64,000 nucleotides of DNA, from assembly GCF_004796535.1 (NCBI RefSeq), contig NZ_SPHY01000004.1, positions 62,001-126,000 on the forward strand, read 5' to 3'. Below the pieces are notes generated by a model. That model saw only the letters and a list, made by a program, of their open reading frames with translations. It had not been told where the DNA came from and ran no database searches. Shown piece by piece: positions 34,774 through 42,863 of this stretch (positions within the stretch are counted from its first letter, which is position 1; the number at the start of each line of letters is the position of its first letter). The position numbers and the translations under genes were made by a program. The DNA is from Sphingomonas flavalba (GTDB lineage Bacteria; Pseudomonadota; Alphaproteobacteria; Sphingomonadales; Sphingomonadaceae).

Positions 34774-35505
34774 ATGAAGGCGCATCTGGTGGCGGCTGGC
34801 AAGTATCACGATATCGACTTCGCGCGCCTGGAATTGCTGAAATTGCTGGCCGAACATCCCGAAATCCGCACCTCCGTTTCCTCCGACTATGCCGACACCG
34901 ACCGTATCGCCGCCGCAAACCTGCTGATCACCTATACCTGCGACCTCATTCCGACACCCGATCAGACCATCCTCCTACGCCGCTTTCTTGAAGGCGGGGG
35001 GCGCTGGCTGGCGTTGCACGGCACCAATGCCGTTCTCCGCTTCGCCGCGGACGGCATCGTCGACACGCCAGACGAAGCGCCCGAGTTCATGGAACTGCTC
35101 GGCTCGCGCTTCACCGCTCACCCGCCGATCGAGCCGTTCAAGGTCTTCGTGACCCGGCCCGATCATCCGATGACGGCCGGCCTGCGCGATTTCCGGGTTG
35201 AAGACGAGATGTACCTGAACCGCCGCACGGCCGACATCGATGTGCTGCTGCACACCCGCTTCACCGGTCATTGCGCCGAATTTCGCGATGCCGACTGGGA
35301 CGAGGCGGAAGTGCCGGTCCTTTACGAGCGCCGCGTCGGCGACGGCGCCGTACTGTATCTGACGCTCGGCCATTGCCGCGGCCATTACGATCTGCGGCCG
35401 GTCGCCGATTTCTGGCCGCACCCGCAGCGCTGTTCGTGGAACTATCCGGTGTTCTACGAACTGCTTCGGCGCGGCATACGCTGGGGCCTGTCTCAACTCG
35501 GCTGA
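34774..35505 (+). CDS. ThuA-like domain protein 2
   Basis: A 243-residue protein of the ThuA fold: KAHLVAAGKYHDIDFARLEL, NLLITYTCDLIPTPDQT, GGRWLALHGTNAV, LGHCRGHYDLRP. It is only distantly like the first ThuA protein. AAAGGG lies six bases before this ATG; the ATG at 34768 has no spacing. Its function is unknown, but being divergent from the CoA-transferase unit it probably shares its pathway. The end overlaps the convergent TetR gene by 13 bases. Confidence 0.72.
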   Translation: MKAHLVAAGKYHDIDFARLELLKLLAEHPEIRTSVSSDYADTDRIAAANLLITYTCDLIPTPDQTILLRRFLEGGGRWLALHGTNAVLRFAADGIVDTPDEAPEFMELLGSRFTAHPPIEPFKVFVTRPDHPMTAGLRDFRVEDEMYLNRRTADIDVLLHTRFTGHCAEFRDADWDEAEVPVLYERRVGDGAVLYLTLGHCRGHYDLRPVADFWPHPQRCSWNYPVFYELLRRGIRWGLSQLG

Positions 35506-36164
35506 GCCTTCATCACCTCATCCTTCAGGGCGATGATCTGGAGCTCCATCTGGCGAAGCATCGGCTCGACCATCGCTTCGTTCATCGCCCCGGTCAGCAT
35601 GCCGATCGCCATGCCCTCCATCATCGTTTGCGAAAAGCTCATCGCGATCGCGAAACGTTCGGGATCGCTCTGCCACTCCGGGAACAACTGCACCGCCTGC
35701 TGATTGAACTTCTCGCGAAACTCGACCTGCAGCGGGTGGAGGATGCGCGCCAGATCGGCATTGGTCCGCGCCGCCAGCGCCAGTTCGTGGAAAGCGATGA
35801 AAGCGGGCTTCTGCAACTGACGCCAATAGGTCTTGACCATCGCCGCCGGTTCGTGATCGTCCCCTTCGGCGGCCCGGCGGAACGCCCGCAGCCGTTTCTC
35901 GTGCAACTCGACGATCGCGGCCTTGATCAGCGCCACGCCGTTCTCGAAATGATGGAGCATCGCGCCGCGCGACAGGCCGGCCTCGGCCGCGACCTGCGGC
36001 GTCGTGGTGTCCGCATAGCCGTATTTGACGATGCAGCGGATCGTCGCGTCGATCAGTCTGGCGCGTGTCTGCGCGCTTTTCAGGGATTGCTGGGTCGGTC
36101 CCTTGGCGGACGGCGGACGACTCGCCCTCGGGCCCGGAGCAGAGCGCACGGTCGCAAGCGCCAT
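35493..36164 (-). CDS. TetR-family regulator 1 of the catabolic region
   Basis: A 223-residue regulator. The helix-turn-helix covers about 53-72 and reads TTTPQVAAEAGLSRGAMLHH, with an Arg/Ser-rich N-terminal tail of 30 residues. The C-terminal ligand domain has FHELALAARTNADLARIL. It is a paralogue of the regulator at 50652, which shares the recognition helix SRGxMLHHF and the FHELALAART motif. Operator site 3 sits 15 bases before its start, suggesting autoregulation. A release by a CoA-thioester or aromatic ligand is guesswork. Confidence 0.9.
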   Translation of the reverse strand: MALATVRSAPGPRASRPPSAKGPTQQSLKSAQTRARLIDATIRCIVKYGYADTTTPQVAAEAGLSRGAMLHHFENGVALIKAAIVELHEKRLRAFRRAAEGDDHEPAAMVKTYWRQLQKPAFIAFHELALAARTNADLARILHPLQVEFREKFNQQAVQLFPEWQSDPERFAIAMSFSQTMMEGMAIGMLTGAMNEAMVEPMLRQMELQIIALKDEVMKAQPS

Positions 36165-36179
36165 CGATCATCCTTTCAA

Positions 36180-36199
36180 AAAACAATCTTGAATGTCTT
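36180..36199. promoter_or_regulatory. Shared palindromic operator, site 3 (TetR 1 promoter)
   Basis: AAAACAATCTTGAATGTCTT, ending 15 bases before the TetR 1 start codon on the minus strand. Its place between any promoter and the gene suits autorepression. Confidence 0.75.
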
Positions 36200-36485
36200 T
36201 TACGCGCCATGTCAAGGGCACGGTCGCGCGGATAGCATATCGGCGGGTCGCATTTCCAATGTTTACTCCGGTTCGCTGGCCGGCCGGTAACTATCCGATC
36301 CGGCACCGGAAATCCGCGATCCCGCGCGCCGCGACATCGGCTGAGGCGGGTCGCGCGAACACCACGACCGAATGGCGCGCCGCTCACACGACCGCGAGAA
36401 CCGTCACGCTCCTCCGGCATCGCGCCAGTCGCCTTCCGGGCCGGGACGGCCTCCGCGACGCCCGGCGATCAACCGCATCTTATAA
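36200..36485. other. Regulatory gap between operator sites 3 and 4
   Basis: The 380-base divergent gap 36165-36544 has an operator at each end and nothing else that I recognise between them. No coding frame is convincing. Separate sites for each direction differ from the other divergent gaps, most of which use one shared site. Confidence 0.5.
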
Positions 36486-36505
36486 AAAACAGTCATGCTT
36501 GTTTC
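36486..36505. promoter_or_regulatory. Shared palindromic operator, site 4
   Basis: AAAACAGTCATGCTTGTTTC, 39 bases before the SDR start at 36545, which heads the longest catabolic operon of the window. Confidence 0.75.
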
Positions 36506-36544
36506 TTACTTGTCATGCCGATCCACCTTCGCCATTGTGCGGTC

Positions 36545-37288
36545 ATGCAGAAGCGATCGGCTCTCGTTATCGGTGCATCCAGCCCCGGCGGCCTCGGCGA
36601 GGCGTCGGCGCGGCGCCTGGCGGCGGACGGTTTCGCCGTCACCGTTTCCGGCCGCAACGCCCGACGGCTCGACTCCCTCGCCCAAGAGATCGGCGGCCAG
36701 GCACGCGTCTGCGACGTGCTGGACGAGGAATCGATCGCGGCGGCGGCGACAGCGGTGGGCACACTGGACGTACTGGTCAACACCGCCGGCACGACGATGG
36801 GCCGCTCCATCGTCAATATCAGCCGGGCGGAAATAGAAGCGCAGCTGGCGATGCACGTCACCGCCAATATCCTGCTGCTGAAGCATTTCGGCCCTCGCAT
36901 GCCTCGCGGCGGCAGCATTATCCTGTTCTCGTCGGTGGTCAGCCAGCGCGCGGGCGCCGGTCTCGTTGCCTACTCCGCGGCGAAGGCGGCGCTCGACCAC
37001 GTCGTCCGGGTCGCGGCTCTCGAATTCGGCCCGCTCGGCATCCGGGTCAATGCGATCGCGCCTGGTTTCGTCCACACGCCGATGACGGACGCCTTCCTCG
37101 GCGACGACCGGCTACGCACCCTCTACGAACGGGAAACGGCTCTAGGCGCGCTGACCCAGCCTGGGCAGGTGGCGGCGGCGGTCGCCTATCTCGCGGCGGC
37201 GGATTGCTACGCCACGGGCGAAATCACGCAGGTCAGCGGGGGCGCGCAGCTATGCCGGCTGCCGCGCAAGAGCGAACTCAAGGGCTGA
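36545..37288 (+). CDS. SDR family oxidoreductase A
   Basis: A 247-residue NAD(P)-dependent dehydrogenase. It has ALVIGASSPGGLGEASARRL as the cofactor loop, NTAGTTMGRS, Ser in FSSVVSQRAG, and the catalytic YSAAK. NAIAPGFVHTPM and a C-terminal QVSGGAQL close the fold. The GASSPGGLG loop is longer than the common TGxxxGxG. I prefer the ATG at 36545, because an earlier ATG at 36515 would lie only nine bases from the operator. Neither start has a clear ribosome-binding site. It leads the operon 36.5-44.0 kb. Confidence 0.82.
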   Translation: MQKRSALVIGASSPGGLGEASARRLAADGFAVTVSGRNARRLDSLAQEIGGQARVCDVLDEESIAAAATAVGTLDVLVNTAGTTMGRSIVNISRAEIEAQLAMHVTANILLLKHFGPRMPRGGSIILFSSVVSQRAGAGLVAYSAAKAALDHVVRVAALEFGPLGIRVNAIAPGFVHTPMTDAFLGDDRLRTLYERETALGALTQPGQVAAAVAYLAAADCYATGEITQVSGGAQLCRLPRKSELKG

Positions 37289-37304
37289 ACGAAGGAGCGG
37301 TCAG

Positions 37305-38066
37305 GTGGATCTGGGACTACAAGGCAAGAAGGCGATCCTCATCGGCGCGGCGCGGGGGATCGGCATGGCGACGGCGGAAGTGCTTGCGCGCGAGGGCTGC
37401 GACCTGGCGATCACCGCCCGCTCGGAAGACGGAGTGAAGGATGCCGTAGCCGCCCTCGGCCGCTACGGCACGCGCGTGATCGGCAAGCCGGTCAACGTCA
37501 AGAAGGCGGACGACTACAAAACCTGGCTCGAATGGGCGGTCGCGGAGCTGGGCGGCTGCGACATCCTGATCCCGATCACCTCCGCCGGCGGCGGCATGGG
37601 CAGCGAGAAATATTGGGCCAACGCCTTCGAAGTCGACGTGATGGGGCCGGTGCGCGCGGTGGAGGCGGTGCTGCCGACGATGACGGAGCAGCAGTCCGGT
37701 TCGATCGTGCTGATCGCCACCACTTCGGCGGGTGAGGCGATGGGCGGGCCGCAAGCCTATAATGCGATGAAGGCGTCGCTCGTCACCTGGGGCAAGCAGC
37801 TGGCGTTGTTCCACGGCAAGGACGGTATCCGCGTCAACGTCGTCTCCCCCGGCCCCGTCGAGTTCGAGGGCGGAAATTGGGACATGATCAAGGGCACGAT
37901 GGAAAAGTTCTACAACGCCCAGTTGCGTCAACAACCAACCGGCCGTCTCGGCACGCCGGAGGAAATAGCCCGGGCAATCGCGTTTCTCTCCAGCCCGGCG
38001 GCCAGTTGGTGCAACGGGTCGCACCTCGTCGTCGACGGCGGTTTCACCAACCGCACGCATTTCTAG
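37305..38066 (+). CDS. SDR family oxidoreductase B
   Basis: A 253-residue NAD(P)-dependent dehydrogenase. Features are KKAILIGAARGIGMATAEVL (cofactor), ATTSAGEAMGGPQAYNAMKA with the catalytic YNAMK, and RVNVVSPGPVEFEGGNW. NAG is replaced by ITSAGGG. The GTG start at 37305 follows GAAGGAGCGG. The 16-base gap to gene A and 28-base gap to the Rieske gene show one transcript. It probably oxidises an alcohol formed by, or supplied to, the neighbouring oxygenase. Confidence 0.82.
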   Translation: MDLGLQGKKAILIGAARGIGMATAEVLAREGCDLAITARSEDGVKDAVAALGRYGTRVIGKPVNVKKADDYKTWLEWAVAELGGCDILIPITSAGGGMGSEKYWANAFEVDVMGPVRAVEAVLPTMTEQQSGSIVLIATTSAGEAMGGPQAYNAMKASLVTWGKQLALFHGKDGIRVNVVSPGPVEFEGGNWDMIKGTMEKFYNAQLRQQPTGRLGTPEEIARAIAFLSSPAASWCNGSHLVVDGGFTNRTHF

Positions 38067-38094
38067 AGGCGGCCGCACGGCGAAGAGGCGAACG

Positions 38095-39423
38095 ATGGAC
38101 GTCAAGCGCAAAGTCGACATCATCCGGGTGAATCCGCAGGATTGGCCGGACGGCACTCCGGCGCAGAAGGAGGAGGAGCCCGATCTCGGTCACGAGATGA
38201 TCCCGGCCGCTCGCTACACCAGCGAAGAATTCATGAAGCTGGAATGGGAGCATATCTGGTCGAAGGTCTGGCTGCTGGGCGGCCGGTCCGACGATCTTCG
38301 GTCGCCGGGCGATTATATCTGCACGGACATCGGCAAGGAATCGGTGCTGATCGTCCGTCAGCCCGACGGATCGGTCCGCGCCTTTCCCAACGTCTGCCTG
38401 CATCGCGGGAACAAGTTGCGGCCGTCCGGTTGCGGCACGACGGAAAAATTCCGCTGCATGTATCATCATTGGGTCTACGGCCTCGACGGGCGCCTGGAGC
38501 ATATTCCGGATCTCGACAGCTTTCCTCAGGGCGGCCCGCCGACGGGCGGACTACCCAATTATCCGTGCGCTGAGTGGGGCAGCTTTGTCTGGTTCTCGCT
38601 CAATCCGGATGTCGAGCCGCTGGCCGATTATCTGGCTCCGCTCCAGCAGCACCTCGAGCCGTATCACATGGAACGGATGGCCTGGACGCGCGACATCACC
38701 GTGGAGTGGGACTGCAACTGGAAAGCCAGTGTCGACGCCTTCAGCGAGGCCTATCACGTCCAGGGCATACATCCGCAGCTCAAATGGTATCTCGACGACG
38801 TCAACGTCCAGATCGACTGCTACGAGCGACATAACCGCTACCTGATCCCGTTCGCCACCGTCAGCCCGCGCGTCGCGTTGCCGTCGGCGATTCCGCCGGC
38901 AATCCATGACATCATGGTCAAGGCGGGCATGGACCCGGCCGAGTATGAAGGGCGGGTCAGCGACATCCGTCGCGATGTCCAGCTCTTCAAGCGCAAGCAC
39001 GGATTGGAACGGGGCAAGGACTATTCGGAACTGAACGACGATCAGCTAACCGACGACTATCACTATACGATCTTCCCGAACGTCTCGATGAACGTTCATG
39101 CCGACGACGTCATGATGTTCCGCCAGCGGCCGCATCCGACCGATCCCAACAAGATGTTCTACGACATCTGGATGTTCGAGCTGGTTCCGAACGGTTCGGA
39201 ATGGCCTGAGCGGCCAAAGCACAAGCAGTTCAGGCATGGCGAGAAATCGATCGGCAGCGTGCTAGATCAGGACGCGTTCAACCTGCCGACGGTGCAGAGC
39301 GGCATGCACAACAGCGCGTTCAAGGGGTTGTGGATTGGCGATCAGGAATTGCGCATCCGTCATTTCCACAAAGTTATCAGCGATTACGTGTATCCGGACG
39401 GCAAGAAGCCGGGCGATGTCTGA
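38095..39423 (+). CDS. Rieske non-heme iron oxygenase, large-subunit type (1 of 4)
   Basis: A 442-residue oxygenase. The Rieske cluster ligands are Cys101 and His103 in CLHRGN, and Cys121 and His124 in CMYHHW. The mononuclear iron site is the DAFSEAYHVQGIHPQ motif with His221 and His226; the residue that links cluster and iron is Glu218 rather than Asp. No beta subunit is encoded nearby, so it is of the alpha-only type. It could hydroxylate an aliphatic or aromatic carbon or remove an O- or N-alkyl group. It lies in the operon of SDRs and the 2-oxoacid dehydrogenase. Confidence 0.9.
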   Translation: MDVKRKVDIIRVNPQDWPDGTPAQKEEEPDLGHEMIPAARYTSEEFMKLEWEHIWSKVWLLGGRSDDLRSPGDYICTDIGKESVLIVRQPDGSVRAFPNVCLHRGNKLRPSGCGTTEKFRCMYHHWVYGLDGRLEHIPDLDSFPQGGPPTGGLPNYPCAEWGSFVWFSLNPDVEPLADYLAPLQQHLEPYHMERMAWTRDITVEWDCNWKASVDAFSEAYHVQGIHPQLKWYLDDVNVQIDCYERHNRYLIPFATVSPRVALPSAIPPAIHDIMVKAGMDPAEYEGRVSDIRRDVQLFKRKHGLERGKDYSELNDDQLTDDYHYTIFPNVSMNVHADDVMMFRQRPHPTDPNKMFYDIWMFELVPNGSEWPERPKHKQFRHGEKSIGSVLDQDAFNLPTVQSGMHNSAFKGLWIGDQELRIRHFHKVISDYVYPDGKKPGDV

Positions 39424-39462
39424 CCGCGCAACATTCCGCGCAGTGTTAGGGAGAGTGCGTTG

Positions 39463-40434
39463 ATGCAACTGCCCAGGGACGAACTGATCGGCGCCTATCG
39501 TCGCATGGCGACGATACGGGCGTTCGAGGAACGTCTGCACGAAGAGATCAAGACTGGCGAGATCGTCGGCTTCACCCACCTCTATTGCGGGCAGGAAGCG
39601 GCGGCGGTCGGCGTCTGCGATCATCTGACCGACGAGGACATGATCGTGTCGACGCATCGCGGCCATGGCCACTGCATCGCCAAAGGCTGCGACGTGAAGG
39701 CGATGATGAAGGAGATTTACGGGCGCCGGGACGGCCTGTGCAAGGGGCGGGGCGGCTCGATGCATATCGCCGATCTCTCGGTGGGCATGCTCGGCGCCAA
39801 TGGCATCGTCGGCGCCGGCGCGCCGCAGGCGGTCGGTGCGGCGATCGCCGCCCGGCTCGACGGCAAGGGGCGGGTCGGTCTCGCCTTCTCGGGCGACGGC
39901 GCATGCAACCAGGGCACGACTTTCGAAGCGATGAACCTCGCCGTGGTCGTGAAGGCACCAGCGGTGTTCGTGTTCGAGAACAACCATTATTCCGAACACA
40001 CCGGCGATTCCTATGCGGTGGGTACAAGCAACGACATCGCCAGCCGGGCGGAGGCGTTCGGCATGCGGGCATGGCGCGCCGATGGCTGCGACTATTTCGA
40101 TACCTACGAGGCAATGCGCGAGTTGCTCGACTATGTCCGCGCCGGCAACGGCCCGGCAGCGATCGAACTGGATACCGAACGCTTCTACGGCCATTTCGAG
40201 GGCGATCCGCAACGCTATCGCGGCCCCGGCGAAGTCGACCGCCTGCGCGAGACCCGCGATTGCCTGAAGGCGTTCCGCGCGCGCGTCGGCGAAGCGAAGC
40301 TGCTCGATCCGGCCGATCTCGACAGGGTTGATGCGGAGGTCGCGCAGTTGATCGAAGAGGCAGTGACCGAAGCGCGTGCGGCGCCGCCGCCAGACCCCGC
40401 CGACGTCGCCCAAGACGTCTACGTCGACTATTGA
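39463..40434 (+). CDS. 2-oxoacid/acetoin-type dehydrogenase E1 alpha subunit
   Basis: A 323-residue thiamine-diphosphate subunit that decarboxylates a 2-oxoacid or cleaves acetoin-like substrates. It shows IRAFEERLHEEIKTGEIVGF, the HRGHGHCIAKGCD loop, GRGGSMHIAD, and the ThDP motif GDGACNQG (144-151). NNHYSEHT and RFYGHFEGDPQRYR are typical of AcoA-like E1 alpha proteins. I use the ATG at 39463. E1 beta follows with a short gap. Its substrate should be an intermediate of this pathway. Confidence 0.9.
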   Translation: MQLPRDELIGAYRRMATIRAFEERLHEEIKTGEIVGFTHLYCGQEAAAVGVCDHLTDEDMIVSTHRGHGHCIAKGCDVKAMMKEIYGRRDGLCKGRGGSMHIADLSVGMLGANGIVGAGAPQAVGAAIAARLDGKGRVGLAFSGDGACNQGTTFEAMNLAVVVKAPAVFVFENNHYSEHTGDSYAVGTSNDIASRAEAFGMRAWRADGCDYFDTYEAMRELLDYVRAGNGPAAIELDTERFYGHFEGDPQRYRGPGEVDRLRETRDCLKAFRARVGEAKLLDPADLDRVDAEVAQLIEEAVTEARAAPPPDPADVAQDVYVDY

Positions 40435-40448
40435 AGGGGAGCGGACCC

Positions 40449-41459
40449 ATGGCGATCATGAACATCCGCGAAGCGATCAGTTCGACGCTGATGGCCGAAA
40501 TGGAACGCGATTCGAGCATCATTGTGCTCGGTGAGGACATCGTCGGCGGCGCCGGCACCGCCGGCGGGCCGGAGGCCATCGGCGGCATTTGGGGCACCAC
40601 GCCCGGCCTTTATGCCAAGTTCGGCGCGGACCGCGTCATCGACACGCCGATCTCGGAAAGCGCGATCATCGGCGCTGCCGCCGGCGCGGCGCTGGCCGGC
40701 AAGCGGCCGGTCGCCGAACTGATGTTCGCCGATTTCGTCGGCGTGAGCCTGGACCAGCTATGGAACCAGATGGCGAAGTTCCGCTACATGTTCGGCGGCA
40801 AGACCCGTTGCCCGGCGGTGGTCCGCCTCATCTACGGTGCCGGCATGAATACCGCTGCCCAGCATAGCCAGTCGGTCTATGCGATGCTGACCGCGATGCC
40901 CGGCCTCAAGGTCGTCCTGCCGACGACGCCCGCCGATGCCAAGGGATTGCTGACCGAGGCGCTGCGCGGGGACGATCCCGTCATGTTCTTCGAACACAAG
41001 ACCCTCTACGGCGTGAAGGGCGAGGTGCCCGACGGCGAGCACCGCCAGCGCTTCGGCGAGGCGCGCATGGTCCGCGAAGGGGGTGACGCCACTGTCGTTG
41101 CCTGTGGCCGGATGGTCAATTTCGGTGAAAAGGCGGCCGACAAGCTTGCCGCCGACGGCATCGGCATCGACCTCATCGACCTGCGCACCACCAGCCCGCT
41201 CGACGAAGAGGCGATCCTGGATTCGGTCGAGGCAACCGGTCGCCTGATCGTCGCGGACGAGAGCCCGCCGCGGTGCAGCCTCGCGGCCGACATCGCTGCG
41301 CTTGTCGCCGCCAAGGCGTTCACCAGCCTGAAGGCACCGCCGCAAATGGTCACCGGTCCGCACGCCCCGATTCCATTCGCGCGAGAGCTTGAGCGCGCCT
41401 GGGTCCCGTCGCCCCAGAAGATCGAGGACGCCGTCCGCCGCGCCCTCGCCTTCCGCTGA
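40449..41459 (+). CDS. 2-oxoacid/acetoin-type dehydrogenase E1 beta subunit
   Basis: A 336-residue partner of E1 alpha. It begins NIREAISSTLMAEMERDSSI and continues VLGEDIVGG, FADRVIDTPISESAIIGA (read as FGADRVIDTPISESAIIG), LMFADFVGVSLDQLWNQMAK and the IDLIDLRTTSPLDEEAI motif. The start ATG at 40449 follows AAGGGGAGC. It carries the transketolase central and C-terminal domains. It works with E1 alpha and the E2 encoded next. Confidence 0.92.
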   Translation: MAIMNIREAISSTLMAEMERDSSIIVLGEDIVGGAGTAGGPEAIGGIWGTTPGLYAKFGADRVIDTPISESAIIGAAAGAALAGKRPVAELMFADFVGVSLDQLWNQMAKFRYMFGGKTRCPAVVRLIYGAGMNTAAQHSQSVYAMLTAMPGLKVVLPTTPADAKGLLTEALRGDDPVMFFEHKTLYGVKGEVPDGEHRQRFGEARMVREGGDATVVACGRMVNFGEKAADKLAADGIGIDLIDLRTTSPLDEEAILDSVEATGRLIVADESPPRCSLAADIAALVAAKAFTSLKAPPQMVTGPHAPIPFARELERAWVPSPQKIEDAVRRALAFR

Positions 41460-41470
41460 GGAGCGCGATC

Positions 41471-42847
41471 ATGGCGAAGCTGAAGCCGTTCCCGATGCCG
41501 AAATGGGGCATCGAAATGAGCGAGGGGACGATCGCCGAATGGCTGGTCGAGGAGAACCGGCCGTTCGACAAGGGCACGCTCCTCACCCTGATCGAAACCG
41601 ACAAGATCACGAACGAGGTCGAGGCGGAGGCGCCCGGCCGCTTCGTCCGCATCATCGCCAAGGCGGGTGAGACCTATCCCGTCGGCACACTGCTCGCCGT
41701 GCTCAGCGATGGCGGAGAGGCGAGCGCGGCGGAAATCGACGCGGTCGTCGCCGCGTTCAAGCCGGCAGACTCCAGCTTCGAGCCCGACACTCCCGTCCCC
41801 TCCCCCGCCCCTGTCCCCGCGCCAGCAGCCACGCCGGCGCCGCCGCCCGTACCCGATGACGTCGCGATCAGCCCCGCCGCTCGCGCCCGCGCCGCCGATG
41901 CCGGTGTCGACGTGACCGGGATCAGCGGCTCCGGGCGCGGTGGCCGCATCACCGCGCAGGATGTCGATCAGGCGGCCAGAGCACCGACGGAGCCGCACTT
42001 GGCCGGCCCCTATCCGCTGTCGCCAGGCGGAACCGCCTTCGCGTCACCGATGGCCAGGCGCCTGGCGACCCTCCACGCGGTCGCGCTGGACGAGATCACC
42101 GGCACCGGCCCACGCGGCCGCATTCGCAAGGCGGACGTGCTCGCCCGCCTTGCGGACGCAGCGCCCCCCCCGCCCGCGCCCGGCGAGATCACCGTCACGC
42201 CGATGTCGTCGATGCGCCGCACCATCGCGCGCCGACTGACCGAAGCGAAGAGCACGATCCCGCATTTCTATGTCCGCCGCCGCGTCAGGGCAGACCGGTT
42301 GCTGGCGTTGCGCGCCGCCGTCCAGGGCCAGCGGCCGAGCGTCAACGATTATCTGGTGAAGGCCTGCGCGCTTGCGCTGCGCGAGGTGCCACGGCTGAAC
42401 ATCCAGGTTCATGGCACCGAAATCCACCGCTTCGCCTCCGCCGACATCGCCGTCGCGGTGGCGACCGAGCGCGGCCTGGTCACGCCGATCGTCACTGCCG
42501 CTGATCAACGCAGCCTGGCGGATATTTCCGCGACGATGGCGGCGCTTGCTCAGCGTGCCCGGGCCGGCACGCTGAAGCTGGAGGAGTTTACCGGCGGCAG
42601 CTTCTCGCTGTCCAATCTCGGCGGCTTCGGGGTCGAACAGTTCGACGCGATCATCAACCCGCCGCAAGGCGCCATTCTCGCCGTCGGCACCGCTCGGCCG
42701 GAACCGATCGACGACGATGGCGCCATCCGGATCGTGCCGGTCCTGCACCTGTCGCTGTCGTGCGACCATCGCGCCATCGACGGCGCCGACGCAGGCCGCT
42801 TCATGGTGGCGCTCGCAGCACTCATCGAGCAGCCTGAACTGCTTTAG
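41471..42847 (+). CDS. Dihydrolipoamide acyltransferase (E2) with two E3-binding domains
   Basis: A 458-residue core enzyme. Order: lipoyl domain (1-80) with Lys45 in IETDKITNEVEA; a Pro/Ala linker; a peripheral-subunit-binding domain SPAARARAADAGVDVTGISG; a second such domain SPMARRLATLHAVALDEITG; and the catalytic domain with SCDHRAIDGA, where His433 and Asp437 are catalytic. Two binding domains in one chain are uncommon. No E3 (lipoamide dehydrogenase) is encoded in the window, so a housekeeping one must be shared. Confidence 0.92.
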   Translation: MAKLKPFPMPKWGIEMSEGTIAEWLVEENRPFDKGTLLTLIETDKITNEVEAEAPGRFVRIIAKAGETYPVGTLLAVLSDGGEASAAEIDAVVAAFKPADSSFEPDTPVPSPAPVPAPAATPAPPPVPDDVAISPAARARAADAGVDVTGISGSGRGGRITAQDVDQAARAPTEPHLAGPYPLSPGGTAFASPMARRLATLHAVALDEITGTGPRGRIRKADVLARLADAAPPPPAPGEITVTPMSSMRRTIARRLTEAKSTIPHFYVRRRVRADRLLALRAAVQGQRPSVNDYLVKACALALREVPRLNIQVHGTEIHRFASADIAVAVATERGLVTPIVTAADQRSLADISATMAALAQRARAGTLKLEEFTGGSFSLSNLGGFGVEQFDAIINPPQGAILAVGTARPEPIDDDGAIRIVPVLHLSLSCDHRAIDGADAGRFMVALAALIEQPELL

Positions 42848-42863
42848 CCCGAGGGGGACCGAC

